NCBI RefSeq assembly: GCF_019597925.1
Contig: NZ_CP080442.1
Span: forward strand, 3,111,001 to 3,175,000
DNA length: 64,000 nt
From: [Clostridium] scindens
GTDB lineage: Bacteria > Bacillota > Clostridia > Lachnospirales > Lachnospiraceae
Direction: 5' to 3'
The notes beneath the pieces are model-generated. The model saw nothing but the letters and a program-made list of their open reading frames with translations. It was not told the DNA's origin and did not search any database. A program made the position numbers and the translations under genes. Below are positions 63,935-64,000 of the stretch, in pieces. The number at the start of each line of letters is the position of its first letter. The first letter of the stretch is position 1.

Positions 63935-64000
63935 TCTGGCAGCCACCTGCTCTCCCGTACCGTCTCCAGTAAAGTACCATCGGCCGCCCGGGCCTTAACC
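63935..64000 (-). rRNA. 5S ribosomal RNA (3' half, runs off window end)
   Basis: The minus strand from 64000 reads GGTTAAGGCCCGGGCGGC, then CGATGGTACT, GGAGACGGTACGGGAGAGCAGG and GGCTGCCAG, the conserved 3' half of 5S. The end at about 63935 is set by the closing stem. Between it and tRNA-Ile is a small hairpin AAGGC-GGAA-GCCTT with T5. Confidence 0.85.

Overview
The window looks like chromosomal DNA of a strictly anaerobic, gut-type Firmicute, most likely a Lachnospiraceae (Clostridium cluster XIVa) relative. Pointers are strong AGGAGG ribosome-binding sites, an [FeFe] hydrogenase, a glycyl radical enzyme, a selenocysteine-containing proline-reductase subunit, many sugar ABC and SIS-domain genes, and the rRNA sequence. 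The genus is an inference.

Left part (1-10.1 kb, all minus strand): an agr-type peptide quorum-sensing locus. A nuclease-helicase-like gene lies 3 nt before agrA; agrC follows, then a terminator, then a separate promoter reading agrD-agrB, two tandem FtsX-like permeases, a cytoplasmic subtilase-like protein and the start of an ABC exporter cut by the window edge. The whole looks like a quorum-controlled peptide maturation and export locus.

Sugar region (10.2-28.8 kb): a membrane AraC regulator followed by a sugar ABC importer and a GH123-like/DUF4091 protein (plus strand); then a minus-strand operon matching the Bacillus frl (fructoselysine/Amadori product) set (kinase, binding protein, two permeases, epimerase, SIS deglycase, YesL protein) with its GntR regulator; then a second SIS/GntR copy and a frameshifted MFS transporter.

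Anaerobic redox region (28.8-50.3 kb): an AraC-alcohol dehydrogenase-glycyl radical enzyme-activase operon; an NADH/ferredoxin-linked trimeric [FeFe] hydrogenase behind a Rex-like operator; an aconitase X plus ornithine-cyclodeaminase-like operon; and, between two LysR genes, an operon with a short PrdA, a CBO2463-type small protein, a PrdB whose reading frame crosses an in-frame UGA (selenocysteine) with a hairpin behind it, a TauE/SafE permease, an unusual IlvD/Edd dehydratase, a proline racemase-like enzyme and a second cyclodeaminase homolog. Together these could turn 3-hydroxyproline (or a related cyclic amino acid) into proline, then D-proline, then 5-aminovalerate, with hydrogenase balancing electrons. 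This is the most interesting part of the window.

Right part (50.3-64 kb, minus strand): a monofunctional transglycosylase, a MacB-like ABC pair, an orphan solute-binding lipoprotein with a hybrid histidine kinase, a lone FtsX-like permease, tRNA-Asn, and most of an rRNA operon in which a 5S gene precedes tRNA-Ile, tRNA-Ala and 23S, with no 5S after the 23S.
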